Shown here in pieces: positions 46,403 through 55,363 of a stretch of 64,000 nucleotides of DNA. Each line of letters begins with the position of its first letter. Positions within the stretch are counted from its first letter, which is position 1. Below the pieces are notes generated by a model. It was not told the DNA's origin. It did not search any database and worked only from the letters and a program-made list of their open reading frames with translations. Position numbers and translations under genes: made by a program. Source of the DNA: Bacillota bacterium (GTDB lineage: Bacteria; Bacillota; Sulfobacillia; Sulfobacillales; JAIMBI01); NCBI GenBank assembly GCA_021846565.1, contig JAJZWS010000001.1, positions 1 to 64,000 of the forward strand, written 5' to 3'.

Positions 46403-47163
46403 GCCTCACGGCGGACTTGGGGGAAAGCTTCGGCCGCTGGCGCATGGGGGATGACGACGCCCTGCTGGACGTGGTGACCTCGGCCAGCGTGGCGTGCGGC
46501 TTTCATGCGGGCGACCCGATGGTGATGGACCGCACTGTGCGGATGGCCTGCGCACGCGGCGTGGGCGTGGGGGCGCACCCGGGCTACCACGACCTGGAGG
46601 GGTTTGGCCGGCGGGATCTCGTGCTGTCTGGCGACGAGATGCGCACCGCCGTGCTGTACCAGGTGGGGGCGTTGGCGGCGTTCTGCCGGGCGGCGGGTAT
46701 ACCGCTGGAGCACGTCAAACCCCATGGGCAGCTGTACAACCGGGCACTCGTCGACGAGGCGGTGGCGCGCGCCGTGGTGGCGGGCGTGGCCGCATGGGAC
46801 GGGTGCCTGCCGGTCGTCGCGGCGGGAGGGGCGTTGGCGGACGCCGCGCGGGCCGTGGGCCTGCCCGTGGCGGTCGAAGCGTACCTAGACCGTCGCTATG
46901 CGCCCGACGGCACGCTGGTGCCTCGCGGGCACGCTGGGGCCGTCCTGACCGATCCGGCAGAGGTGGTGGCCCAGGCGTGCGCGCTCGCCTGCGAGGGACG
47001 CGTCCAGACGGCGGGGGGACAGTGGTTGGCGGTGGCGCCCGACACATTGGTGGTGCACGGCGATACCCCGGGTGCGGCCCAACTGGCGGGTCTGGTGAAA
47101 GAAACCCTGGCCGCAGCTGGCATCCGCTGGGGTTCGCTGGCAAGGGTGCTGGCGGCGCGGTGA
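46393..47163 (+). CDS. pxpA: 5-oxoprolinase subunit PxpA (LamB/YcsF family)
   Basis: 256 residues: LTADLGESFGRWRMGDD, SVACGFHAGDPMVMDRTV, VGAHPGYHDLEGFGRRD and EHVKPHGQLYNRAL are all family signatures of this metal-binding deacetylase-like fold. It is the subunit that binds 5-oxoproline. ATG 46393 follows AGGGAGGG. It completes the pxpBCA operon, which supplies glutamate and removes a toxic by-product. Confidence 0.94.
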   Translation: MWMSLTADLGESFGRWRMGDDDALLDVVTSASVACGFHAGDPMVMDRTVRMACARGVGVGAHPGYHDLEGFGRRDLVLSGDEMRTAVLYQVGALAAFCRAAGIPLEHVKPHGQLYNRALVDEAVARAVVAGVAAWDGCLPVVAAGGALADAARAVGLPVAVEAYLDRRYAPDGTLVPRGHAGAVLTDPAEVVAQACALACEGRVQTAGGQWLAVAPDTLVVHGDTPGAAQLAGLVKETLAAAGIRWGSLARVLAAR

Positions 47164-47224
47164 ATCCAGAACCGCGGCGGAAGCGTTAACGTAGCGGAGG
47201 CGTTGGGAGGCAGGGGGGACAGCG

Positions 47225-49000
47225 GTGGCAGCCAGGACGCGGTGGGTCGTGCGGGCCGTGATGCTGGCGTGCGTGGCCGCCGGTGTTGCGGGATGCCGAT
47301 GGGCTGCCCTCGGCCCGACCCCGAGGGTTCCACCCTTTCCCTCCCATCCGAGGGTGCTTCGGGGCGAGCAGCTGCCTACGGTCTGGCCCGGGCCGGCGCC
47401 GGGGCCGTTGGCCTTGCGGCGCGTGGTGGTGATGAACCGACAAACGTTGTGGGGGGTCACCAACGGGCCGGGGACGGGCAGCGGCCTGTTGGAGACCGTG
47501 AACGGCGGCCGTGCCTGGCGGGAGCATTATCGGACGGGGCTGCCTGTGACGGATCTGCAATTCGTCAGTGCGCGAGAGGGCTACGCCGTCGAAAATGGGT
47601 GCGGCGTCGGGCAGTGCTTGACGTCGGCGTTGCTGCGCACGCGCGACGGCGGACGGCGGTGGTCCACCAGCTATGCCACCCACCAGCGGGAGCTGGCCAG
47701 CCTGTCGTTTGTGTCAGCGGAGTGGGGGTACCGCGTGACCGGCGGGGGGGGCCAGCCGTGGGCGTTGGCGTTCAGCGCGGATGGAGGGGCCACCTGGATT
47801 GCCCGGGCCTTTCCCTGTCCGTCCGAGACCGGGTCCGTCGCGGTCAGCTTCGTGACGCGGGCCCAGGGCTATCTGGCGTGTGGGCCGCCGGCGGCCGCCC
47901 CCACTGGGGGGATCACCACCGTGTGGGTGACGCACGACGGGGGAGGGGCGTGGACGGTCGCGGGCGTGACGGCGTCAGGGGAGGTCACCGGCCTCACCTT
48001 TTTAGACGGCTCGGTCGGCTACCTGGGAACGCGGACGGGTCTTAGGGTCACGCGGGATGGCGGGCGTCACTGGCGTTTGGACCGTCCGCCGCAGATTGCG
48101 GCCGGGCATGCCGTGTTCTCGCTGGGGCGCATCAGGAACCAGGTGTATTTCTTGTCGGCGGGCCGTGCGTGGACCGTGGGCGCCCACGGCGGTTGGTCCT
48201 CGCTGTATCCGCTGCCCAAGCCCCATACCGCTGTCGTGTGGCCCAGCGCGCAGCGAAGCTACGGGGTGGGCGAGGCGGGGGCACCGACTGCGGTGATGGC
48301 GGGTGCCCCGGGGCCACGCGGATGGACCACGGTGGGGTATCTGCCCGGGCCCGCCAGCATCCTGGTTTCTGCGTCGCCCCGCACGCTTTGGGCGGTGAAT
48401 CCGCGCTGGTACGTCAGTCGCGACGGGGGGAGAACGTGGCAGACGCCGACACTGCCGGGTTCGACACCAACCACCGATGCGTCGGCCTGCGGGCGCTATG
48501 GCTTTGTGTTGGTGGGCCGGCGCACCGTGCGTGTCACCACCAACGGCGGGACGAGCGTGGGGCGGGCGCATGGGCTGCCCTTTGATGCGACCAGCGTCGC
48601 GTGTCAAACGCCGGGGGTGGGGTTCGCGCTGGGACGGCCGCAGGGCGCGACGGTGCAAGGCCCGGGCGGAAAACGGATGCATGTGGCGCCGGGCACTGTG
48701 TACCTGTGGCGGACGGCCGACGGGGGTGCCACCTGGGTGCCCTTCGCGCTGCCGCCGGTGCTGAATATGGCAGCGCCCACCATGATGCGGTTCTTGGGAC
48801 CGCGACTGGCCTGGATGTGGTCGGCCAATGGCTACTGGCTCACGCGAGATGGCGGACAAAGTTGGGTGGCGCGGGCCATGCCGCCTGGCGTGGTGATTCG
48901 GTCGCTGGCCTTTGACAGCCCTGCCGCAGCCGTGGTCGTGGTGAACACGGGCGTTTACACCACGTCCAACGGGGGCCGCACGTGGGTGCCTGTGCCGTGA
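47225..49000 (+). CDS. Asp-box (BNR) beta-propeller lipoprotein
   Basis: 591 residues. The N-terminus MAARTRWVVRAVMLACVAAG leads to a lipobox VAGC (Cys24), so it is probably a membrane-anchored lipoprotein. The rest holds about ten Asp-box-like repeats of the type xxDGGxxW, for example TRDGGRRWST, SADGGATWIA, SRDGGRTWQT, TRDGGQSWVA and SNGGRTWVPV at the end. Such propellers occur in sialidases, Ycf48-like assembly factors and glycan-binding proteins. No sialidase catalytic residues are evident. Its stop overlaps the yihY start. Confidence 0.82.
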   Translation: MAARTRWVVRAVMLACVAAGVAGCRWAALGPTPRVPPFPSHPRVLRGEQLPTVWPGPAPGPLALRRVVVMNRQTLWGVTNGPGTGSGLLETVNGGRAWREHYRTGLPVTDLQFVSAREGYAVENGCGVGQCLTSALLRTRDGGRRWSTSYATHQRELASLSFVSAEWGYRVTGGGGQPWALAFSADGGATWIARAFPCPSETGSVAVSFVTRAQGYLACGPPAAAPTGGITTVWVTHDGGGAWTVAGVTASGEVTGLTFLDGSVGYLGTRTGLRVTRDGGRHWRLDRPPQIAAGHAVFSLGRIRNQVYFLSAGRAWTVGAHGGWSSLYPLPKPHTAVVWPSAQRSYGVGEAGAPTAVMAGAPGPRGWTTVGYLPGPASILVSASPRTLWAVNPRWYVSRDGGRTWQTPTLPGSTPTTDASACGRYGFVLVGRRTVRVTTNGGTSVGRAHGLPFDATSVACQTPGVGFALGRPQGATVQGPGGKRMHVAPGTVYLWRTADGGATWVPFALPPVLNMAAPTMMRFLGPRLAWMWSANGYWLTRDGGQSWVARAMPPGVVIRSLAFDSPAAAVVVVNTGVYTTSNGGRTWVPVP

Positions 49001-49872
49001 AGGAGTCGTGGGCCTATCTGAAGCGGCTGGCCCACCGGGTGGCGCGCGACGATGTCGGCGCCTACGCGGCGGCGCTTTCGTATAATTTTTCGTTTGCCCT
49101 CCTGCCATTGCTGCTGTTTGCCACGGCATTGCTCGCTTTCTTGCGCTTCCGAGACCCCGTCCAGGTCCTGACCGCTCCGCTGGCGGGGGTGGTGCCCAAA
49201 AACGTGCTGGCCCTCGTGTCCCAGGCCCTCGTGGGCGTCGTGCGCCACAAAAGCCCGACAGTGCTGTCGTTGGGGTTCCTGGGATTCGTGTGGGGCATGT
49301 CCGGCGCGTTTCGTCAAATCATCGATGCAATGAACCACGCGTACGAGTTTCGGTTTCCGTTTCGACGACGGTCCTGGGAACTTTACGGCTTGTCCGTACT
49401 TTTGGGAGTGACCGTCGGATCGCTGTTGGTAGCGGGGTTGGCCTTGTCGGTGCTGGGGCCTAATGCCATCAGCGGACTGGCCACTAGTGTCGTGGGCCGT
49501 CCCCCGGCGCGCTTCGCGCTGGCGGCCTTGCACTGGGGCCTGTTGGCCGCCATGTTGTGGCTTGGGCTCTCGATTCTGTACGCCGCCGCCCCGGATCGGC
49601 CGCAGGGCTTTCGCCTGTACACGCCCGGCACTGTGGTGGCACTGGTGGCGTGGGCCATCCTGTCCATCGCGTTCCGGCAGTACACCACCCGGGTCAACAC
49701 CTTTGGGGTGTATGGCACGCTGGGCGCGATGATCCTGTTGCTGTTGTATCTTTATCTCTTTGGCTTTCTCCTGTTGGTGGGGGCGGAGGTCAATGCGCTG
49801 GCGGAGGCACCCTCGAACCCGGAAGCGGGGGAGGGCGGTGGGCCGCCCTCCCCCGGCTCCCTCACTCCGTGA
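48997..49872 (+). CDS. yihY: YihY/BrkB-family inner membrane protein
   Basis: 291 residues, six membrane helices. The N-terminus AYAAALSYNFSFALLPLLLF and the middle GTVVALVAWAILSIAFRQY are typical of YihY/BrkB proteins, whose function is debated (envelope or transport roles have been suggested). GTG 48997 overlaps the propeller lipoprotein stop (GTGA), so the two are made together. The end overlaps the convergent slipin gene by 11 bases. Confidence 0.88.
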   Translation: MKESWAYLKRLAHRVARDDVGAYAAALSYNFSFALLPLLLFATALLAFLRFRDPVQVLTAPLAGVVPKNVLALVSQALVGVVRHKSPTVLSLGFLGFVWGMSGAFRQIIDAMNHAYEFRFPFRRRSWELYGLSVLLGVTVGSLLVAGLALSVLGPNAISGLATSVVGRPPARFALAALHWGLLAAMLWLGLSILYAAAPDRPQGFRLYTPGTVVALVAWAILSIAFRQYTTRVNTFGVYGTLGAMILLLLYLYLFGFLLLVGAEVNALAEAPSNPEAGEGGGPPSPGSLTP

Positions 49873-49910
49873 TGGCAGCCTCCGCCGCCCCGGAGGGGGG
49901 CGGCGGAGGC
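49827..49910. terminator. paired hairpins at the convergent yihY/slipin ends
   Basis: Two strong GC stems: GGGGGAGGGCGG/CCGCCCTCCCCC (49827-49854) in the yihY end and a 13-base stem around CCTCCGCCGCCC (49878-49910) in the slipin end. They may stop transcription in both directions. T-tracts are missing. Confidence 0.45.
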
Positions 49911-50662
49911 TCGGACGCATCGGTGGGGCTGATGCCCTTCAGCATATCGGTGAGCTCGGTGGGTATAAACAGGAGCGTGTTTTGCTCCGACTTGACCGCC
50001 TCCAACAGGACATTCAGGCCGCGAAGCCGAAAGGCGGTCGTCGAGTGCTCGTACAGACGGGCGGCCTTCACGAACTCCTCGGCCGCAATCACCTCGGCCT
50101 CGCCGTAAATGCGCCGCGCCTCTTTCTCTGCCTGAGCCTGCGCCTTGCGGGACAGCACATCCTGCAGGGAGGCGGGAATCTCGATGTCGCGAATCTCCAC
50201 GTTTTGGACCGCGATGCCCCAGGACTCGGCGCGCTCCCGAATCTGCTCGGCAATGCGTTCGTCGATCTGGCGCTGATCCGACAGCAATTGCTCCAGGTCG
50301 CTGCGGCTCACGATGTCGCGCAGCGTCGTCTGCGCCGCGAGGTCGATGGTGGCCTGGTAGTTCTTTACTTCCAGCGCGGCGCGCGTGACGTCGGCCACCC
50401 GCCAAAACAACACCGCCAGCAGCGTCACCGGCACCTTGTCTTTCGATAGGGTGCCCTCCGTGCGGAACTCGGTGGTGGTGATGCGCTTGTCGATGATCAT
50501 GGCGCGCTGAAACCCGAACAACACGAACCGAATGCCGGGGCCGCGGTTGCCGATGTAGCGGCCCAGCGTGAACACCAGCATCTCGTCCCACTGCTTGATG
50601 ATTTTGAGGGACAGGAGCCCCCAGAGGACCACGATGATAAGGACCACGTAAAGCCCGTTCAT
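49862..50662 (-). CDS. slipin (SPFH/stomatin-like membrane protein)
   Basis: 266 residues: one N-terminal membrane helix (LYVVLIIVVLWGLLSLKII), an SPFH domain (about 25-200, with VFTLGRYIGNRGPGIRFVL and LLAVLFWRVADV), then a charged helix RKAQAQAEKEARRIYGEAEV that drives oligomerisation. Slipins organise membrane microdomains. ATG 50662 follows AAAGGAG. There is no NfeD-type partner next to it; it lies 84 bases after the PBP2 gene on the same strand. Confidence 0.9.
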   Translation of the reverse strand: MNGLYVVLIIVVLWGLLSLKIIKQWDEMLVFTLGRYIGNRGPGIRFVLFGFQRAMIIDKRITTTEFRTEGTLSKDKVPVTLLAVLFWRVADVTRAALEVKNYQATIDLAAQTTLRDIVSRSDLEQLLSDQRQIDERIAEQIRERAESWGIAVQNVEIRDIEIPASLQDVLSRKAQAQAEKEARRIYGEAEVIAAEEFVKAARLYEHSTTAFRLRGLNVLLEAVKSEQNTLLFIPTELTDMLKGISPTDASEPPPPPSGAAEAAITE

Positions 50663-50745
50663 GTCCGGTGCTCCTTTGCGGGTCGTGTGGCGGCCGCTTG
50701 GTGGCAAGCCGTCGCCTCAGCATAGCACCGGAGCCCCCCGGCGCA

Positions 50746-52674
50746 TCAGTTCATAGGCTTGCCGGTCCAGCTGAAGGGCCAGGGATAGTTGGCGCCGTAC
50801 ACCGTGTCAAACCAGGTTTTGGCGTACGGGTCTTTGAGGTGGAAGTACTGGTCGTAGATGGCCCGCGCCACGAACCCGGAGTAGGCGCCAAACACGCCGT
50901 CATGGATATACACGAGAATTTCCAGCTTCGGCGTGGGCAGCGGGCCGCTGGCGTTGTACGATGCCGCGGGAGCGAACGACTCGAAAAACGCGTTGTTGAC
51001 CGGGCTGTTGATCCGCTGGGCCGTACCGGTTTTGGTGCCGACGTACATGGGAATGCCTTTCATCGCCCCGTACCCGGTGCCCAAGGGACGTTGGGCGGAG
51101 CGCTCCATGCCCACGTGAATCACATGATAGTCGGCGCGGGTGATGGGGAGCTTCTGCTGGACCACCGGCGTGAAGCGTTCGATCACCTTGCCGCTGGGAG
51201 ACGTCACATACGACAGGAAGTGTGGCTGGTACAGCGTGCCCCCGTTGACCACCGCGGCTTCGGCACGGGCGAGGCCAATCAGCGTGTAGTCCGAGATGCC
51301 CTGTCCAATCGCCGTGTTGAGGTTCTGGCCCCACGTCCAGGGCTGGCCCTCCAGTTGTTGGTATCTCTGCGGGGTAGGCATCTGACTCGCCACCTCGCCG
51401 GGGATGTCCAACCCGGTGGTGGAGTTCAAGCCGTACAGCGACAGATAATGATCCATGCGCTGGATTCCCATCCAGTAACCCACCCAGTAAAAATACGTGT
51501 CGTCCGACACCTCGAGGGCCCGCTCCAGGTTGACCGGACCAAAGCCGGGCGCGTACCAGTTCTTGAAGGTTGGGTCCAAGGGGAAGTACCCGTGGTCCAC
51601 GACGATGGTGCTGGGCGTGATGACGCCCGACGCCAGTGCGCCGCCGGCGATGATGGGCTTGAACACGGATCCCGGGGCGTACTGGCCCTGGTACACCCGG
51701 TTCACCCAGCCGCCGGTGGCGTTTAGCTGGTTCACGTACTGGGTGGTGGCGGGGTCAAGCAAGCTCGGGCTGTAGCTGGGCAGGCTCACGGCGGCCAAGA
51801 CCGCGCCGTTTTCGGGGTTGAGCACGATGACCGCGCCTTTGTTGGCGCTGGGCGAGTGGGGAGACCCCGGGCTGGTTTGCATGGCGTTCATGACAAACTG
51901 CAGCGCCTGGGTGGCCACTTTTTCCATCTGCCCGTTGATGGTGAGATGGATCGTGTTGCCCGGGACCGGGGGCTTGGACCCATAAATCTTCAGGAACTGG
52001 CCCGCCGAGTTGACCTGCACCAACTGCTGACCGGGCTGGCCGCGCAACAGGCTTTGATATTCCGCCTCCAGGCCTTGCTGGCCAAACAACGAGGCAGCAG
52101 TGTAGCCCTGCTGAGGGTGGGCTTTCAGCTCCGCGCTGTTGATCTGGCTCACGTAGCCCACGAAGTTGCCAAAAAGACTCCCCTGCGGATACGAGCGCTT
52201 GGCGGTGACAAAAAGGTGGATGTCCGGATACTGGGCGCGGTTCTCCTGATAATGCGTGATGGCGGTGGGCGAGAGCCCCTGACCCGGGTCAAGCACCACG
52301 GGGTAGAAGGGGGGATTTAAAAACTCTTGCTTCTTCACGAGGGTGTTGAGCTGGTTCACGCTTTCGCCCAGCAGCGCGGCGAGCCGCACCGCTTCGCCGT
52401 GCGGCAGCGCACCCTGGGACGGGTTCATCCACTCGATTTCCCAAGCGGGCTGGTTGCTCGCGAGCACCATGCCGTCGCTGGTGACAATCTGGCCGCGGGG
52501 CGCCGACACCGGAATGGTGCGCAGGTAGTCCTGCTGGCCCAGTGACTGGTAGTAGGCCGCGTGCGCGACCTGAAGGCTTTCCAACCGCGCGGCGATGGCC
52601 CCCAGCGCCAGCAACAGCACGCCCCCCATGACCCAGACCCGCCGGACCACCCGCTTTTGTTCCCGTTCAATCAT
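50746..52674 (-). CDS. mrdA: penicillin-binding protein 2-type transpeptidase
   Basis: 642 residues. One N-terminal membrane helix (about 10-30), a dimerisation/pedestal domain with APRGQIVTSDGMVLA, then the transpeptidase domain: SxxK in APGSVFKPIIAGG, the second motif SDD in EVSDDTYFYWVG (PBP2 types often have Asp here), and KTG in VGTKTGTAQ. It cross-links peptidoglycan, most likely for cell elongation. ATG 52674 follows GGGGGG. No rodA is adjacent; a slipin gene follows. Confidence 0.9.
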   Translation of the reverse strand: MIEREQKRVVRRVWVMGGVLLLALGAIAARLESLQVAHAAYYQSLGQQDYLRTIPVSAPRGQIVTSDGMVLASNQPAWEIEWMNPSQGALPHGEAVRLAALLGESVNQLNTLVKKQEFLNPPFYPVVLDPGQGLSPTAITHYQENRAQYPDIHLFVTAKRSYPQGSLFGNFVGYVSQINSAELKAHPQQGYTAASLFGQQGLEAEYQSLLRGQPGQQLVQVNSAGQFLKIYGSKPPVPGNTIHLTINGQMEKVATQALQFVMNAMQTSPGSPHSPSANKGAVIVLNPENGAVLAAVSLPSYSPSLLDPATTQYVNQLNATGGWVNRVYQGQYAPGSVFKPIIAGGALASGVITPSTIVVDHGYFPLDPTFKNWYAPGFGPVNLERALEVSDDTYFYWVGYWMGIQRMDHYLSLYGLNSTTGLDIPGEVASQMPTPQRYQQLEGQPWTWGQNLNTAIGQGISDYTLIGLARAEAAVVNGGTLYQPHFLSYVTSPSGKVIERFTPVVQQKLPITRADYHVIHVGMERSAQRPLGTGYGAMKGIPMYVGTKTGTAQRINSPVNNAFFESFAPAASYNASGPLPTPKLEILVYIHDGVFGAYSGFVARAIYDQYFHLKDPYAKTWFDTVYGANYPWPFSWTGKPMN

Positions 52675-52766
52675 GTCGTGCCCCCCACCGTCAAACGCCG
52701 CGCCCGCGCCCGGAGTTGGTCCGGCTCGCGACCTCGATTGATGAAACCGCTGCAAACATTGCGGCC

Positions 52767-52772
52767 ATTATA
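52767..52772 (-). promoter_or_regulatory. -10 box of the PBP2-slipin operon
   Basis: TATAAT on the minus strand, about 93 bases before the PBP2 start. No good -35 box is seen. It lies about 50 bases from the repeat beginning at 52819. Confidence 0.45.
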
Positions 52773-52818
52773 GTGCCCCCGCCCTGCCGAACGCCAGGTG
52801 CGGGGGCCGCCGGGCCCC

Positions 52819-52976
52819 GTAACGGCAGCGTCGAGTCGTCCAAGCGCTTTGGCCGAGAATCGGCCGTCGGGGTTCCCAAAAGGTGATGGTGCACCGACGA
52901 GGACGGGGTCGAAGCCACGGAACGCGGAGGAGTGTGGCGGCGGCCGCGGCGGAGGTGAGATCCGCTCGCCCGCCGG
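52819..52976 (+). repeat. diverged repeat A, copy 1
   Basis: About 158 bases that align in the same direction with 56578-56737, with short indels. The best conserved blocks are TTTGGCCGAGAAYCGGCC and AGATCCGCTCGCCCGCCGG. The nature of the element is unknown. Confidence 0.7.
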
Positions 52977-53093
52977 GGCCCGTCCCATTCAGCGGCCCCA
53001 TCCACCATCGTCAGCGCACCTCGTCGGCGAGCCCACGGCCGCCGAGGCAGTCGTGGCGGACCCTGAGGGCAAGGCACCGTTGCGCGGCGGGCG

Positions 53094-53180
53094 CCATTAG
53101 GGATCGCCACGGTGTCCAGCATGACTGGTTCGGTGTGCAGGGCGTCAGCGGACTACATCGAGCCTCAGCGGTTCGAGCCG
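53094..53180 (+). repeat. diverged repeat B, copy 1
   Basis: About 87 bases that match 56983-57067 on the opposite strand at roughly 90 percent. The core reads GGTTCGGTGTGCAGGGCGTC then GGACTACATCGAGCCTCAGC. No terminal inverted repeats or transposase were found. Confidence 0.75.
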
Positions 53181-53408
53181 TGCGACCACCCCTGGCCGCC
53201 TCTCAGTCCTTTCTCCCGTGACGGGGCTTTGGCACTTCCTCGTAGCGGGTGGGCCTACGTTCGCAGACGTTGGGAATCATCCAACGGGCCGTGCGGCCGT
53301 CTTTTGGCCGCCCGGCTCACCCCAGAAGGATGGTGGTCAAACGTTGTCCACATGTCTGATCGTGCGCATGATGGCCGGGGATGCGGGTGGGTTTGGCGAC
53401 GGGAGGAC

Positions 53409-53591
53409 ATGCCGGGGAGGCTGCCGATGCCGATTCTGCCGGCAGGAGACCTGAGGCGCCGTCCCGCTCGGCTGCCGGACGACGTGGACACGGCGCGGCC
53501 CTGGTCCCCGGACGTCGACACGTTGGGGCTGTCCGAACGACCCGGCACTGCGCCGATGTCGCTCAGCCAGGTGGAGGGGATGTATCAATAG
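53409..53591 (+). CDS. small hypothetical protein
   Basis: 60 residues from ATG 53409 (MPGRLPMPILPAGDLRRRP) to TAG, ending SQVEGMYQ. Third codon positions are strongly G/C-rich, as in real genes here. The ribosome site GGGAGGA is too close to this ATG, so translation may begin upstream in the same open frame or the gene may be a remnant. No family is recognised. Confidence 0.3.
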   Translation: MPGRLPMPILPAGDLRRRPARLPDDVDTARPWSPDVDTLGLSERPGTAPMSLSQVEGMYQ

Positions 53592-53615
53592 TGGGAGGCA
53601 CCCGGAGGAGGCCGC

Positions 53616-53862
53616 ATGATTGAAATGTACGATGAGGGCGCCGCCGGAGAGCCGTGGTGGGCCGATGGCGACGTGATGCTGTCGTCACACGCTGCCCATC
53701 GTGATTGGCGGCCGCGTGCTGGCATTGCCCGTCGAACGCGCCCCCGAGCTGGACCGGCCTGATCTCCGGACTAAGCAAATCTGGGCATTGAACCTCGCTA
53801 GCCGGCGCCTCTTTCAGTCGGCGGGTTTCTTACTGGACTCCACGGACGTTGATGGACGTTGA
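53616..53862 (+). pseudogene. small hypothetical gene, frameshifted
   Basis: ATG 53616 follows a strong GGAGGAGG and reads MIEMYDEGAAGEPWWADGDV. Near 53690 the protein-like frame changes phase and continues as LPIVIGGRVLALPVERAPEL, then LFQSAGFLLDSTDVDGR, to a TGA at 53860-53862. Joined, it would be about 80 residues. No family is recognised. The end lies in a 10-base tandem repeat. Confidence 0.35.
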
Positions 53863-53873
53863 TGGACGTTGAT
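53844..53873. repeat. three tandem copies of a 10-base unit
   Basis: GGACGTTGAT is repeated three times without a mismatch. It covers the stop of the small frameshifted gene. Confidence 0.85.
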
Positions 53874-54214
53874 GAAGCTGGTCTGCCCTGTGAACGATAT
53901 CGGTTGGACCTGCGCCGCTCAGCCACCCTTTGACCACAAGCAGGTAGAGGCTGCCTACCTCGGCGGGGTGGCCATGCATAAACCCCGAGGCTGCACCTTT
54001 CGGCACGGTGCGTGCTGACCCGGCCGGCCACCTGGGGCCACGGCTCCGCCGTACGGGGTAGCGTCCCTCCCGCGGGCGCGGCTGGGCGCCACGACCGTCC
54101 TCGCGTGCCGCGCATCGCCCTCTGGTCAATCCCGTCCGGATGGTAGAGGATATCGGAACAGGGGCCCACCGTTCACGCGCGTGGCGGGCACAACCGAGAG
54201 AGAGAAGGCACAGC
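53874..54214. other. non-coding stretch before the FAD oxidoreductase gene
   Basis: No open frame with coding-like composition was seen. A promoter for the downstream gene should lie here, but none was clear. Confidence 0.35.
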
Positions 54215-55363
54215 ATGACCGAACAGCATGACGTCGTCGTTATCGGAGCCGGGTTGGTGGGTTTGTCGGTGGCCTATCATCTGGCGAAGAGAGGTATCCG
54301 CGACGTCGTGGTCCTGGAGCGCGAAGCCGCGCACGCGCAAGGCTCGTCGGGCCGCAGTGCCGGCGGGGTCAGGCTGGAGTTTTCCCACCCCAGCAGCGTC
54401 CGCTTTTCGCAATATGGCCTCCACGTGCTGGAGCACTTCGAGGACGAATTTGGCATCTCGCCGCAATTTCGTGCCTGCGGCTACCTGTTTGTCACCAGCG
54501 ATCCGTCGCAGTGGGTTGCCCTGCAAGAGTCGGCGGTTATGCAGCGCGATCTCGGCGTGGCGGTGGAGACGCTGGCCGCTGCCGACATCCGTGGGAGTTT
54601 TGCCTACATCAACTTGCCCGACTTGGTGGGGGGCATTTATGGTCCCCGCGACGGCGTCGGCGACCCCGCCAGCGTGGCCTACGGCTACATTCGGCGGGCG
54701 CGCCAGTTGGGGGTCGAGGTTCGCTTTCACGTTAATGTCGAAGGCATCACTGCGTCGGCGGGTCGGGTCACAGGCGTCCGCACCGCGTCCGGGCTCATCA
54801 GCACGTCTACCGTCGTCAACGCGGCCGGGCCTCAGGCACGCGCGATTGGCCAAATGGCCGGCGTCGACATTCCCGTGCATCCCTATCGTCGGTCCATCTA
54901 TGTTACCGGTCCCTTTGACGGGCTGCCGGAGAATTTGCCCATGACCTTGAATTTGGACAACACGTCTTACATTCGCCGAGAAGGCCGGTCGATATTGCTG
55001 GGCATGTCGGACCCGGACGAGCCCAGCTCTGAACTTGTCGAAACGGATCCGGCGGCGTTGGAGAAAATTATTGCGACGATTCTGCCGTGGATTCCGAGTC
55101 TCGAGCACGCAACCATTATGCGGGGCTGGGCCGGGCTTTACGAGATATCGCCCGACCAGTCGGCCATCATTGGCCCAACGGACGATCTCGCAGGCTTTTA
55201 CTGCGCGAACGGGTTCAGCGGCCACGGCTTTATGCACGCCCCGGCCACAGGTCGGGTTATTGCCGAGCTGATTGCCGGTGAGCCCCCGTTTGTGGACATC
55301 ACGCCTTTTTATCTAAGCCGCTTCGCTCATCAGCAAACGGCCAGGGAAAACCTGGTCATATGA
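54215..55363 (+). CDS. FAD-dependent oxidoreductase of the DAO family
   Basis: 382 residues. The N-terminal dinucleotide motif VVVIGAGLVGLSVAYHLAKR binds FAD. SSGRSAGGVRLEFSHPSSVR and the C-terminal MRGWAGLYEISPDQSAIIG with GFSGHGFMHAPATGR are typical of sarcosine/glycine oxidase and dimethylglycine-dehydrogenase-like enzymes. The substrate, probably an amino acid or N-methyl amine, is not clear. It is the only intact gene in a decayed 4.7-kb region, and its codon use is slightly more A/T-rich than that of its neighbours. Confidence 0.85.
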   Translation: MTEQHDVVVIGAGLVGLSVAYHLAKRGIRDVVVLEREAAHAQGSSGRSAGGVRLEFSHPSSVRFSQYGLHVLEHFEDEFGISPQFRACGYLFVTSDPSQWVALQESAVMQRDLGVAVETLAAADIRGSFAYINLPDLVGGIYGPRDGVGDPASVAYGYIRRARQLGVEVRFHVNVEGITASAGRVTGVRTASGLISTSTVVNAAGPQARAIGQMAGVDIPVHPYRRSIYVTGPFDGLPENLPMTLNLDNTSYIRREGRSILLGMSDPDEPSSELVETDPAALEKIIATILPWIPSLEHATIMRGWAGLYEISPDQSAIIGPTDDLAGFYCANGFSGHGFMHAPATGRVIAELIAGEPPFVDITPFYLSRFAHQQTARENLVI

